Shown here one piece after another: positions 1 to 7,136 of a stretch of DNA of 25,548 bases; position 1 is the stretch's first letter; every line of letters begins with the position of its first letter. Under the pieces are notes generated by a model. The model made no database searches and had not been told where the DNA came from. It worked only from the letters and a program-made list of their open reading frames with translations. This DNA comes from Lachnospiraceae bacterium UBA3401 (GTDB lineage: Bacteria; Bacillota; Clostridia; Lachnospirales; Lachnospiraceae). The DNA is taken from contig DEPD01000004.1 of the NCBI GenBank assembly GCA_002358575.1, positions 1 through 25,548 on the forward strand. The letters run 5' to 3'. Made by a program: the position numbers and the translations under genes.

Positions 1-9
1 GTGCATCTG

Positions 10-40
10 ACTATAAGAAGCAGCTCTTGCTTTTTATAGT
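10..40. repeat. 13-bp perfect hairpin at left edge
   Basis: Positions 10-22 pair with 28-40 around a 5-nt loop, with one G-T pair. No T-run follows on either strand, so it is not an obvious terminator. It overlaps the predicted leftward promoter at 38-66, so a role at the DNA level is possible. The structure is seen; the function is unknown. Confidence 0.5.
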
Positions 41-66
41 ATAGCACATATTTATAGAATTGTATA
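38..66 (-). promoter_or_regulatory. Predicted promoter reading out of the left end
   Basis: On the minus strand there is an extended -10, TGCTATACT (hexamer at 38-43), and a weak -35, TATACA (61-66), with a 17-nt spacer. The same TGCTATACT box occurs before nadA, before the flavin reductase gene and before araC-clpP, which supports it. It would drive a gene that lies outside the window. Confidence 0.45.
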
Positions 67-106
67 TTTATTCTGAAAATATTTCCTCTGCATAGGGCTG
101 CACAAT

Positions 107-136
107 CGAGTAGGAGAAACTTACTTCCCCTACTTG
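107..136. repeat. GAGTAGG-family palindrome, copy a
   Basis: CGAGTAGG (107-114) pairs with CCTACTTG (129-136), with one G-T pair. It is one of four hairpins in the window with the same stem core, all at gene 3' ends. Here it lies beyond the terminator of the HPr-like gene. It may be a backup terminator or a dispersed palindromic repeat. Confidence 0.55.
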
Positions 137-159
137 CCTCGCTGGATGCCCATGTGCAT

Positions 160-195
160 AAAAAGAGCACAGACCCCTCAAGAAAGCCTGTGCTC
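160..195 (-). terminator. Rho-independent terminator of the HPr-like gene
   Basis: On the minus strand GAGCACAG (188-195) pairs with CTGTGCTC (165-172) and is followed at once by TTTTT (160-164). It begins 9 nt after the stop codon of the HPr-like gene, the usual place for an intrinsic terminator. Confidence 0.85.
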
Positions 196-203
196 TAAAA
201 ACG

Positions 204-458
204 CTACTGACAGATAAAAAATTTTTCCAGCGCCTCAACCGCCTCGCCCTCATCAGTTCCCTTTGCGGCGATTGTCACATTCATTCCCTCAGAGGGGTTA
301 AATGCAATAATTCCCATAATGCTTTTGGCATTGATTTTGTACTTGTCATACTCCAGCAATATCTCGCTTTTGTACTGACTGGCAATCTGAACAATCTCGG
401 CCAATGGATGATCATATCTTTTCTCAATTTCCTTTACCTTTACTTCTCTTTTTAACAC
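204..458 (-). CDS. HPr-fold protein lacking the catalytic histidine (Crh-like)
   Basis: This is an HPr-family phosphocarrier homologue. The reading frame runs back to a TTG at 524, but the GTG at 458 is the better start. It has GGAGGG 7 nt upstream and gives 84 residues, the normal HPr length. It also puts the conserved residues at textbook HPr numbers. In that numbering His15 of the PTS site is Tyr15, Arg17 is His17 and Pro18 is kept. The regulatory serine is exactly Ser46 (KSIMG). The protein therefore cannot be phosphorylated by Enzyme I at position 15 but could still be a substrate for HPr kinase. Bacillus Crh, which has Gln15, is the known precedent for such a purely regulatory HPr. A role in catabolite control is inferred. 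The gene is monocistronic, with its own promoter (595-623) and terminator (160-195). Family: high confidence. Function: moderate. Confidence 0.85.
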   Translation of the reverse strand: MLKREVKVKEIEKRYDHPLAEIVQIASQYKSEILLEYDKYKINAKSIMGIIAFNPSEGMNVTIAAKGTDEGEAVEALEKFFICQ

Positions 459-542
459 ACCAGTTCCCTCCGTTACATTTACATATAGACTCATAGAGTC
501 ATTTACATATGAAAATTCTCGCAAAGCAATCTTCTTTTTTAT

Positions 543-574
543 ATTAATGTAATAATTGATTAATGTAATAATTG
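543..574. repeat. Exact 16-bp tandem duplication in the HPr-like gene leader
   Basis: Two perfect head-to-tail copies of ATTAATGTAATAATTG (543-558 and 559-574). They lie downstream of the predicted promoter and upstream of the start codon of the HPr-like gene, so they would be in its 5' untranslated RNA. Confidence 0.9.
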
Positions 575-594
575 CTTAAAATTTGTACTGTATT

Positions 595-623
595 ATTGTC
601 TATTTTTTTTTGAGAAAAGTCAA
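595..623 (-). promoter_or_regulatory. Predicted promoter of the HPr-like gene
   Basis: On the minus strand -35 TTGACT (618-623) and -10 GACAAT (595-600) are separated by 17 nt. The spacer contains an A9 run. The -35 is good and the -10 weaker. It would give a leader of about 130 nt containing the 16-bp tandem repeat. Confidence 0.5.
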
Positions 624-683
624 TATTTTTTCTGAAAAATTTTCTCGAAAGACCAAAAACCGTCTTTTTCACGAAAAACAGGC

Positions 684-3080
684 CTATTTTAAGTATTTCA
701 TTAGTATTTTCTGCAACACATCTATATCGATTGGCTTGGTCATAAAATCATCAAACCCTTTCTTAATGTACTCTTCCCGCGCACCTGTAACTGCATTTGC
801 TGTCAAAACGACAATCGGCGTGCCATGACTGACGCTCTCCCGATTTCCGTGTAAGTACTGCATTAAATCCGTACCGCTCATCTCTGGCATCATGTCGTCG
901 GTCAAAATCAAATCATACTTTTCTTTGTCGAGCTGTTTGGCTGCTGCCACTCCTCCATCTGCACGGCTCACCTCAATGTCAAGCATTTCCAAAATCGATG
1001 CAATGACTTCAAGATTCATCTCATTGTCATCCACCACATAAACCTTTTTCCCAGGAAAACGCATAGTTTCGAGGCTTTCTTCCTGCTCGCTCTGCACCTG
1101 AAACTGATTCTTATAGTCTCCAAGAGGAACATTTGAGACAACACGCTGCGGAATTACTACAAAAAAGCTAGACCCTTTTCCATACTCACTCTCCACATTC
1201 AGCTTGCCATCCATCAATTGCACAAGCCGGGACGTGATGCTAAGTCCCAGCCCAGTTCCTTCCACACTTCTGTTTTTCAGCAGGTCAAGTCGTTCAAATT
1301 CCACGAAAAGCTTTGGAATCTCCTCCTTATGGATTCCCACACCGCTATCCGAAACCCGAATGTCCAACAGAATATTTTCCTCGTCAAGATAGTCAGAGAC
1401 TTCCCGTTTTTTCACACAGAGTTCCACCCAACCGTTCTCTGTGTATTTCACAGCGTTTGTCAACAAGTTTAGAATAACTTGTTTGATGCGTACTTCGTCG
1501 CCGTAAAGCAAATCTGGAAGTGTTTTGTCAATGTCAAGACGCAATTCCAATCCTGCTTTTATCACCCTGTCCTTTATCATTGCCACAACATCATTGAGCA
1601 CCGACGAAAATCTATAGTCCGATGTTATAATATCCATTTTTCCGGTTTCTATCTTGGAAAAATCAAGGATATCATTGATTAAAGCCAACAATGTTCTTCC
1701 GGCACTCTGTATATCCGCGGCATGTTTGCGAATGCTATTATCTTTTGTCTCGTGCAAAATCAACTCATTTGAGCCAAGAATTGCATTGAGCGGTGTGCGA
1801 ATCTCATGGGACATATGTGACAGAAAACGACTTTTCTGCTCATTTGCCTCCTCCGCTGCAATCTTATCCCGCTCCATAATAACATGGTCCGCCTCCTCTC
1901 GCATTCGATTAATCTCATTGCGGTTGTGCACCACCCAGACCAGCATACATACCCCAAAAACAAAGACGCCATAGCCAAAAGCGACAGAACACGGATAAAC
2001 TGCATTGTTCCAGTAAAAGAAAATACTTGCGGTCGCGCTGCAAATCACTGCGCCATAGCCAAGAAACACCTCGGCAGCAGGCATTAACTTTTCCTGGAGA
2101 AAACTCAAGATACACGCCCCAATATCCAATGCAATTAATATATGCACTATCAAATAAAAACTTGACATGCTGTACGCAAAAATTGCATACGCGATAGTAC
2201 TTACCGCCACAATTATAAAATTGATCAAAGCTAATACATCATACCGCCTCTGTCTCGGGAAAAACGCGCACTGTGTAAACAGCGTAAAGGGAATTGGCAG
2301 CATTATGAGTGAGAGGCTGTTAAGCCAGCTTACAATGGAAATCCGCTCGATAAAGATTTCCATGCACCCGCAATCTGTCCCAAGATATATGACAGAAAGT
2401 ACCAAAAAACAAATAAGCCACCACAAGGAATGGACATCTCGCATTTTATCGATCAATATTGCAGAACGGCTTGCAATCAGACTTAACAAAATAACCAATC
2501 CAACCGCCATACACATGCCAAGACTGCGATAAGATTTTTTCAAAATATATCTATTCAGCGCATATCGGTCCCCAACTGCCAGAAATTGGATTGTTGCACA
2601 ATCTTTATCTGCCATATTTTCCAGCACAAGTGTGATGACATCGCCCTTCTCAAACCCTTTCGCCTGTATCTGGTGAAGCATGTACATCCGTTTGCCGTGG
2701 GAGCGATATCTTTCCTGATAGGAATGCTGGTACCACGGAATTCCGTTCACAAATACGGCGGTGTCAAGTGCCCTTGCCCGAAAACAGAGGTACTCCTCCG
2801 GTGACGGGGTAAAATCTAGCGTCTTTGATATCGATACAGCCCCATTGTCTATCTGAACTTGCAAGTAGTGTTGTGCGTGAGCTGTTACCTTTTGTGAAGT
2901 ACCCGTATAATACCATTCCTCGCCAAACCACACATTATTTTTCCCAATATTTTTAAAATGGCGTTGTACTGGCGAGTTGACGCAGATCAGCACCGTGATA
3001 ATAAACACAATAACCAGAACGACACTGTAAAACATCTTTATAATAAAATCGATATCCATCTCCCTGATTCGTTTCCGCAT
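684..3080 (-). CDS. Hybrid sensor histidine kinase with 7TM-type sensor module and receiver domain
   Basis: This membrane sensor kinase has a C-terminal receiver. The frame opens at 3101, but the ATG at 3080 has an AAAGGA site at proper spacing and gives 798 residues. Numbering here is from 3101. One membrane helix lies at about 20-42. It is followed by an extracytoplasmic beta-rich segment of about 140 residues. Several membrane helices at about 190-395 follow, an arrangement resembling 7TMR-DISM sensors. A short coiled linker leads to the HisKA box SHEIRTPLNA (His432). The HATPase_c domain shows NLLTNAVKYTENG, SDSGVGI and GTGLGL. The receiver at about 685-803 has Asp735 as phosphoacceptor and Lys789. 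The OmpR-type regulator gene ends 27 nt upstream, so the two are co-transcribed. The extracellular domain may bind a carbohydrate, but the ligand cannot be read from the sequence. Phosphotransfer to the neighbouring regulator is inferred. Confidence 0.9.
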   Translation of the reverse strand: MRKRIREMDIDFIIKMFYSVVLVIVFIITVLICVNSPVQRHFKNIGKNNVWFGEEWYYTGTSQKVTAHAQHYLQVQIDNGAVSISKTLDFTPSPEEYLCFRARALDTAVFVNGIPWYQHSYQERYRSHGKRMYMLHQIQAKGFEKGDVITLVLENMADKDCATIQFLAVGDRYALNRYILKKSYRSLGMCMAVGLVILLSLIASRSAILIDKMRDVHSLWWLICFLVLSVIYLGTDCGCMEIFIERISIVSWLNSLSLIMLPIPFTLFTQCAFFPRQRRYDVLALINFIIVAVSTIAYAIFAYSMSSFYLIVHILIALDIGACILSFLQEKLMPAAEVFLGYGAVICSATASIFFYWNNAVYPCSVAFGYGVFVFGVCMLVWVVHNRNEINRMREEADHVIMERDKIAAEEANEQKSRFLSHMSHEIRTPLNAILGSNELILHETKDNSIRKHAADIQSAGRTLLALINDILDFSKIETGKMDIITSDYRFSSVLNDVVAMIKDRVIKAGLELRLDIDKTLPDLLYGDEVRIKQVILNLLTNAVKYTENGWVELCVKKREVSDYLDEENILLDIRVSDSGVGIHKEEIPKLFVEFERLDLLKNRSVEGTGLGLSITSRLVQLMDGKLNVESEYGKGSSFFVVIPQRVVSNVPLGDYKNQFQVQSEQEESLETMRFPGKKVYVVDDNEMNLEVIASILEMLDIEVSRADGGVAAAKQLDKEKYDLILTDDMMPEMSGTDLMQYLHGNRESVSHGTPIVVLTANAVTGAREEYIKKGFDDFMTKPIDIDVLQKILMKYLK

Positions 3081-3107
3081 ATGTTCTTTCCTTTCTCTCA
3101 TTCGATA

Positions 3108-3869
3108 TTAGGAACTCTTATTTTTGTCCTCCACCAGAGTCCACAAATAGCCGATACCATACACTGTCTTTATGTAATTGTGCGCATCCAGCTTGTTGCG
3201 GAGCATATGTACTGTTTCTGCCAGCATTGTCTCATCAATAAAGATTCTGCATTCAGAGTGCAGTTTCTCCACAAGCGCTTTTTTCTTAAGCACGATTCCC
3301 TTGTTTTCCACCAGATTGCGCAGCAGGCATTGTTCCAATTGGTTCAGCCGTACTTTTTTGCCCGCAATGCGATACTCTTCCACATCAAAGTTAAATCGGT
3401 AGGCATCTATCACAACAAGGTGTTCTCCAATAACACTTCTCTTAGAGCCAGCACCGATTGCCTCAAACCTGCTGATTGCATGATAACCAGCTTCTTTTTT
3501 CCTGCGTTTAAACTGTGTCCAGACTTTTGCCTTGAGCACCGCTGTATTAAACGGTTTTGTAATATAATCCGAGATACTCAGTTCGTTCAGCTTCTGTACA
3601 TTCAAACTTTCCCCGTAAGGCACAATCAATATAACTGCAGGATTTTTGGACACATCAAAACCATTTTTCAACTTCTCAGTCAATGCATACCCGTCCCCAT
3701 CAGGCAGCATTGTATCAATAATAATAAGCTGGAATACCTCCCTTTCAAGCAGGGCGACAGCCGATGCAAAGGTACTGCAAGTATACACATGTGTCTCGAC
3801 ATCCATCATTGCCCTTCCCATCCGCTCTGCCAGTTTATAATCTGCTTCAATTATCAATATACTTTTCAT
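3108..3869 (-). CDS. OmpR/PhoB-type response regulator
   Basis: A 253-residue two-domain regulator. The receiver (1-115) has phosphoacceptor Asp52 in IIIDTMLPDGDG and Lys105 in the YITKPF motif. The acidic pocket is slightly unusual (IIEAD), and the switch Thr/Ser position appears to be Val83 (LIVPYGE). These two differences may weaken normal phospho-switching. The C-terminal winged helix (about 155-245) ends in the typical TVYGIGYLW wing. It is the first gene of an operon with the hybrid kinase downstream and is presumably that kinase's partner. An inverted repeat sits upstream at 3927-3965. Its targets cannot be told from the window. Confidence 0.9.
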   Translation of the reverse strand: MKSILIIEADYKLAERMGRAMMDVETHVYTCSTFASAVALLEREVFQLIIIDTMLPDGDGYALTEKLKNGFDVSKNPAVILIVPYGESLNVQKLNELSISDYITKPFNTAVLKAKVWTQFKRRKKEAGYHAISRFEAIGAGSKRSVIGEHLVVIDAYRFNFDVEEYRIAGKKVRLNQLEQCLLRNLVENKGIVLKKKALVEKLHSECRIFIDETMLAETVHMLRNKLDAHNYIKTVYGIGYLWTLVEDKNKSS

Positions 3870-3926
3870 ATTGCCATCGTTCCCTTTTTCTTACACAACT
3901 TTTTATCCTTTTTACAGACACTATTT

Positions 3927-3965
3927 ATAGACAGTCCTTGAATTTATTTTTCAAGAACTGTCTAT
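3927..3965. repeat. Inverted repeat upstream of the response regulator gene
   Basis: ATAGACAGT (3927-3935) and CTTGA (3937-3941) pair with TCAAG (3951-3955) and ACTGTCTAT (3957-3965), with one mismatch and a 9-nt loop. There is no T-run. It lies between the 3' end of spmB and the regulator start, so it may be a weak terminator or an operator. The rest of the 3870-4099 gap is AT-rich with nothing else recognisable. Confidence 0.5.
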
Positions 3966-4099
3966 ATCCGTCAAACCTATGTGCACTTTCTATTTCATAA
4001 TATTTCGTAATGATTTGTAATTTCATAACAGATTATAGACCTTATCTGCCATATATTCAATATATTCTTTGAGAAAAGGTATTCACATACTATTTTTTA

Positions 4100-4627
4100 T
4101 TACCCCATAAGCATTCTTGCAAGGACAACACTCGCCACAAGGCCAGCGGCTGTGGACAGCAATGCTCCCACAAGTGTCCATCTGGTCTTTGTAATTTTCG
4201 CTGCCATAAAATATACCGACATTGTATAAAACACTGTCTCTGTGCTCGCCAGCGCAAGTGAAGTGGCAATCCCCGCAAAAGAATCTGTGCCGTACTCCTT
4301 AAAAATATCCAGTGCAAGCCCTGTCGCAGCAGATGCAGAAAAAAGCTTCACCACAAAGAGCGACACTAACTCATTTGGAAAATCGTCGGCAAACAAACCA
4401 ATCACACGGCCTATCATGTTGCCTGCAAATTCCAGAAATCCTGATGCCCGCAACACTCCCACTGCAATCATTAGTCCTATGAGCGTCGGAACAATATTTA
4501 TCACAGTGCGCATTCCGTCCTGGGCGCCTCTAGTAAAGCTGGCGTAGATATCTTTTTTCTGTGACAGCCCCATTGCAACAATATAGAAAATCAGCGCTGG
4601 AATCAGCATATTGGATATCCGAGTCAT
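4100..4627 (-). CDS. spmB: Spore maturation protein SpmB
   Basis: A 175-residue integral membrane protein of the nucleoside-recognition (Gate) domain family, matching SpmB throughout. Hydrophobic helices run from residue 8 to the C terminus. The typical segments GMRTVINIVPTLIGLMIAVG and SASAATGLALDIFKEYG are present. In Bacillus, SpmA and SpmB are needed for full dehydration of the spore core and heat resistance. The length is normal. The start has AGGAG 8 nt upstream. SpmA usually lies directly upstream of SpmB, or is fused to it. Here the upstream neighbour is a divergent LytTR gene, so spmA is absent or elsewhere. Its presence points to a spore-forming lineage. Confidence 0.9.
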   Translation of the reverse strand: MTRISNMLIPALIFYIVAMGLSQKKDIYASFTRGAQDGMRTVINIVPTLIGLMIAVGVLRASGFLEFAGNMIGRVIGLFADDFPNELVSLFVVKLFSASAATGLALDIFKEYGTDSFAGIATSLALASTETVFYTMSVYFMAAKITKTRWTLVGALLSTAAGLVASVVLARMLMG

Positions 4628-4734
4628 AATAGAAACTCCTGAAATAGAAAGCTGTATTGTAGTAATCTATATTCCCCTACTCTCCAAAATATAACTGATT
4701 CCATGTTGCATGAATTTCTAAAAACAATTTGATT

Positions 4735-4750
4735 TAGTACTTATGTACTA
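4735..4750. promoter_or_regulatory. Palindrome in the spmB / LytTR divergent intergenic region
   Basis: TAGTAC-TTAT-GTACTA is a perfect 6-bp inverted repeat about 90-100 bp from both start codons (spmB leftward, LytTR rightward). A TATAAA at 4755-4760 lies beside it on the plus strand. It is a candidate operator, but no binding protein can be assigned. Confidence 0.35.
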
Positions 4751-4837
4751 TGTCTATAAATACTTTTTCGGTTTATATTATGTTTTGCCGACACGGATTT
4801 CTTACCATTCGAGCATTTTACTAAGGAGATTTTATCA

Positions 4838-5581
4838 ATGATTAATTTTGCTTTTTGCTATGAACAAACTGAGCTGTTAGAATTTGTTAGAGATGAAATA
4901 TTAAACTGTTTTCGCTATCGAGATGTAAACATTGCTGTGATGTGCTACCACAATGCCTATGAATTACAGCGATGTATCTGTTGCAACTGCCCCGATATCC
5001 TCTTCTACGACAGAACAGAAGACGGGGGATTAATGCGCAGTGTTCTCTTGCAAGCCAAACAACAAAACAAACAACTGATTTCTATTGTCACACAAAACAG
5101 AGATTATAGCCCTCCCGCAGAAGATGTCCTGTTAGAGCCAGTATATATCATGCCAGATAAAAGCCGCCGGCAACTCTGGGCACATGCATCTCTCGCCTAC
5201 GAGACAATTCTTGATGATGCGGATTCTTTTTCCTATTATATTAGGCCCGATTATATCCACACACCAGTGAAAGAAATCCATTATTTTGTCTCTGAGGGAA
5301 GACGCACTCATATCGTCTCCTCAAACTCCCGCGACACATTCTATCAAAAACTCGATGTCGTTGAAAAGCGCATCCGTCTAAAAAATTGCCAGTTTATACG
5401 CATTCACAAATCCTATCTGGTCAATGCACGCTACATTGACGGTTACAGCCGCGACTATGTGCTTCTCACCACAGGAGAACGGCTGCGCATCAGTCGATAT
5501 GAATACTACCGAACGCTCAATGAACGGCTGCAAGGTTCCAAGCGCAGACATTCCATACCATTCAGTTTTTCAGAACTATAA
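4838..5581 (+). CDS. LytTR-family transcriptional regulator with receiver-like N-terminus
   Basis: A 247-residue regulator. The C-terminal LytTR DNA-binding domain (about 135-232) is clear from KEIHYFVSEGRRTHIV and the hallmark FIRIHKSYLVNARYI. The N-terminal 120 residues look like a divergent receiver. Asp58 in DILFYDRT sits where the phosphoacceptor normally lies, but the acidic pocket at the start is missing (MINFAFCYEQ) and no KP motif is visible. It carries a tight cysteine cluster at 46, 48, 49 and 51 (CICCNC), which is unusual for this family and could sense redox or bind metal. No LytS- or AgrC-type kinase is adjacent. The gene is divergent from spmB. The start ATG has AAGGAG about 10 nt upstream. 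Confidence 0.85.
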   Translation: MINFAFCYEQTELLEFVRDEILNCFRYRDVNIAVMCYHNAYELQRCICCNCPDILFYDRTEDGGLMRSVLLQAKQQNKQLISIVTQNRDYSPPAEDVLLEPVYIMPDKSRRQLWAHASLAYETILDDADSFSYYIRPDYIHTPVKEIHYFVSEGRRTHIVSSNSRDTFYQKLDVVEKRIRLKNCQFIRIHKSYLVNARYIDGYSRDYVLLTTGERLRISRYEYYRTLNERLQGSKRRHSIPFSFSEL

Positions 5582-5588
5582 TAAGCCG

Positions 5589-5706
5589 TTCTCACATAGA
5601 AATTTGCACGGAGAAGGAAGAATGTCTAGTCAAACATTCTTCCCTGGTGGTTAGAAGGGAATCTTATGTGAGGAATGTATTGCTACCTCCTCCGCGCTGT
5701 CCCTTT
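5589..5706 (+). ncRNA. Structured intergenic element E3 (core shared with E1 and E2)
   Basis: It lies between the convergent LytTR and rnhA genes. An outer stem pairs 5589-5598 (TTCTCACATA) with 5665-5675, with one bulge. An inner perfect 10-bp hairpin pairs 5616-5625 with 5634-5643. Downstream, at 5688-5702, is TCCTCCGCGCTGTCC, and then T5 (5704-5708). The stretch ATTGC...TCCTCCGC..TGTCC matches element E2 (minus strand) in about 21 of 25 positions. I do not recognise a known riboswitch or RNA family. The RNA nature is inferred. It could instead be the remnant of a palindromic mobile repeat. Confidence 0.4.
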
Positions 5707-5783
5707 TTATTATAACATGTCACATCCAAAATGCGACCCCCAATTCTTCGCAAAATCTTACCAATTTTTCACATTATTAAAAG

Positions 5784-5818
5784 TAGAGTAAACACAATTG
5801 ATATTTGCGTTTACTCTA
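5784..5818 (-). terminator. Terminator hairpin at the end of the nad-niaR-rnhA operon
   Basis: A perfect 10-bp stem, TAGAGTAAAC (5784-5793) with GTTTACTCTA (5809-5818), and a 15-nt loop. On the minus strand it is followed by CTTTTAAT. It is the most likely end of the leftward operon. Confidence 0.6.
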
Positions 5819-5829
5819 AGGAACTGTAG

Positions 5830-5879
5830 AAAAATAACTGCATTCCAAAATCAAGTTATTTTTGTGATCTTTGGAATGC
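5830..5879 (-). repeat. Two interlocked inverted repeats over the rnhA stop codon
   Basis: Repeat 1 pairs GCATTCCAAA (5840-5849) with TTTGGAATGC (5870-5879). Repeat 2 pairs AAAAATAAC (5830-5838) with GTTATTTTT (5855-5863). The arms alternate, so in RNA the two stems would exclude each other or form a pseudoknot. The stop codon of rnhA lies inside. A role in 3'-end processing or attenuation is inferred only. Confidence 0.5.
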
Positions 5880-6507
5880 CATTTCCTTGCGTCAGTGCAG
5901 CTTTTGCAAGTTTGTCTGCCTCCTCATTATATTTGTCTCCTGTGTGTGCTGCTATTTTCTGAAAAGTTATCTGTATCCGTTTGCTGCTTGCTTTCATAAA
6001 CGCAGCATACTTTTGCGTCAATTCATTGTTTGTCTTCCAGCCGCCAGTCGCCCACATCTCAATTCCCATGTAATCATAACAGATTTTCACTGCCGTGTAT
6101 CCATTGACCTCACACCACTTGACTGCAAACATCGCCCCAAGCATTTCTCCAGTAACGTTGCGCAGCTCCAATGATTCTGGGTTATCTCCATTGCCAGATT
6201 CACGGACAATATCCCCGTCCGGCCGAATCAAAACACAGCCAAAAGAATATTTTCCTAAATCTTTCTGAAAACTCCCATCAACATAAGCAATTACCTGATT
6301 TGTTTTAGCGTTATTTGCCCCATCAGCAGATGGGTTTTGAAGAGGATTTGTTGTGCCAGTCAAATATGCCTGCGCCTCCTCCTTTGAGAAAAAACTCTTG
6401 TACTGCGCCCCTGAATACCCATCAACCGAAGCTTTGCAAGCCTCCCATGTCTCAAAAATACCTGTTTTTTTCCCCTTTTTTACCGCATATAATTTCTTCT
6501 TTGCCAT
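5851..6507 (-). CDS. rnhA: Ribonuclease HI with N-terminal RNaseH1_N (viroplasmin-like) domain
   Basis: Degrades the RNA strand of RNA-DNA hybrids in the cytoplasm. The ATG at 6507 is preferred over the one at 6513, because the AGG of the ribosome site is 7-8 nt before it and only 2 nt before the other. This gives 218 residues. In numbering from 6513, residues 3-50 are the hybrid-binding domain (KKLYAVKKGKKTGIF...SFFSKEEAQAYL). A linker follows, then the catalytic domain. The four metal ligands are Asp79 (YVDGS), Glu123 (TGEMLGA), Asp147 (CYDYMGIE) and Asp200 (NEEADKLA), with His190 at the usual helper position. All key residues are present, so it should be active. It starts 51 nt after niaR and probably shares its transcript, although the two are functionally unrelated. 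Confidence 0.92.
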   Translation of the reverse strand: MAKKKLYAVKKGKKTGIFETWEACKASVDGYSGAQYKSFFSKEEAQAYLTGTTNPLQNPSADGANNAKTNQVIAYVDGSFQKDLGKYSFGCVLIRPDGDIVRESGNGDNPESLELRNVTGEMLGAMFAVKWCEVNGYTAVKICYDYMGIEMWATGGWKTNNELTQKYAAFMKASSKRIQITFQKIAAHTGDKYNEEADKLAKAALTQGNGIPKITKIT

Positions 6508-6558
6508 GTTCATACCTGCCTTATTTTCCCACTGATTTTACACGTCATTCGCATTTTA

Positions 6559-7134
6559 TCACAGCTCTTTCTCATAAGGTAAAAGCTTGGCAAGATACCC
6601 TTTCTGACAGAGCATTTCCTCAATCTCGTCAAGCACTGTCTCACTTTCTGCACTGACAGTATGAAAATGATACCCTGATGTCACATTTAAGAGCGGTGTG
6701 GACTTTCCAGACTGGATATTTTCAACAAACGCACGCACATCTCTGCGACTTTTAATGTTCAGCGCCGCGCACACCTTTCCATATACTCTGTGATTTACCA
6801 TCACATCTAAAACCTTTCCGCCAAGGTCCACAATCGCATTCAGCTCATCTTCCACTTGCGCGTCTGTATGACAAACCTTGAAAATACGCACACAGAGATT
6901 CTGTGCTGTGCGCTCAAGATAATATCCTTTTGTTGTGGATTTAATTGGATAACCTTCTGTGCGCAAAAGCGCCATATCCTGCACAACAACTTGCCGGCTC
7001 ACACCGGTTTCTCTCCCTAGCGCACTGCCTGAAATGGGTTCCTGTGCCTGCTGCATTCTTGTCAAAATAAACTTTCTGCGCTCGTCCCCAGTCAATTCTT
7101 TCTCCATAGCCTGCTTTACAAATCCCCCTTTCAA
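6559..7134 (-). CDS. niaR: NiaR-type NAD biosynthesis repressor (HTH_11 plus 3H domain)
   Basis: A niacin-responsive repressor, formerly called YrxA. Residues 15-70 form a winged helix-turn-helix (GSALGRETGVSRQVVVQDMALLR). The rest is the 3H domain, named for its conserved histidines: HTDAQVEDEL, VNHRVYG and GYHFHTV are all present. NiaR binds nicotinic acid with a metal ion and then represses NAD synthesis or niacin uptake genes. It is the last nad gene of the nadA-nadB-nadC-niaR run. Hence it should control its own operon through the site before nadA. The TTG start at 7134 overlaps the nadC end closely and has AAGGA 5 nt upstream. The in-frame ATG at 7107 is an alternative giving a shorter N terminus. 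Length (191) is normal. Confidence 0.9.
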   Translation of the reverse strand: MKGGFVKQAMEKELTGDERRKFILTRMQQAQEPISGSALGRETGVSRQVVVQDMALLRTEGYPIKSTTKGYYLERTAQNLCVRIFKVCHTDAQVEDELNAIVDLGGKVLDVMVNHRVYGKVCAALNIKSRRDVRAFVENIQSGKSTPLLNVTSGYHFHTVSAESETVLDEIEEMLCQKGYLAKLLPYEKEL

Positions 7135-7136
7135 AT

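Noticed and set aside
459..524. Upstream TTG start of the HPr-like gene
   Set aside because: It would add 22 residues not found in HPr proteins. The GTG at 458 has a much better ribosome site and restores exact HPr numbering.
600..650. GAGAAAA/TTTTCTC inverted repeat near the kinase 3' end as a terminator
   Set aside because: On the minus strand it is followed by A residues, not T, and it overlaps the -35 of the HPr-like promoter.
2958..3941. A 327-codon open frame on the plus strand
   Set aside because: It is wholly antisense to the response regulator and the start of the sensor kinase, both of which have clear domain motifs. Its translation is rich in His, Gln and Phe, typical of mirror frames, and it has no ribosome site.
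5589..5706. Known riboswitch or housekeeping RNA (T-box, SAM, cyclic di-GMP, SRP, 6S)
   Set aside because: None of the conserved core sequences of these classes is present, and the element lies between convergent genes rather than in front of a regulated gene.
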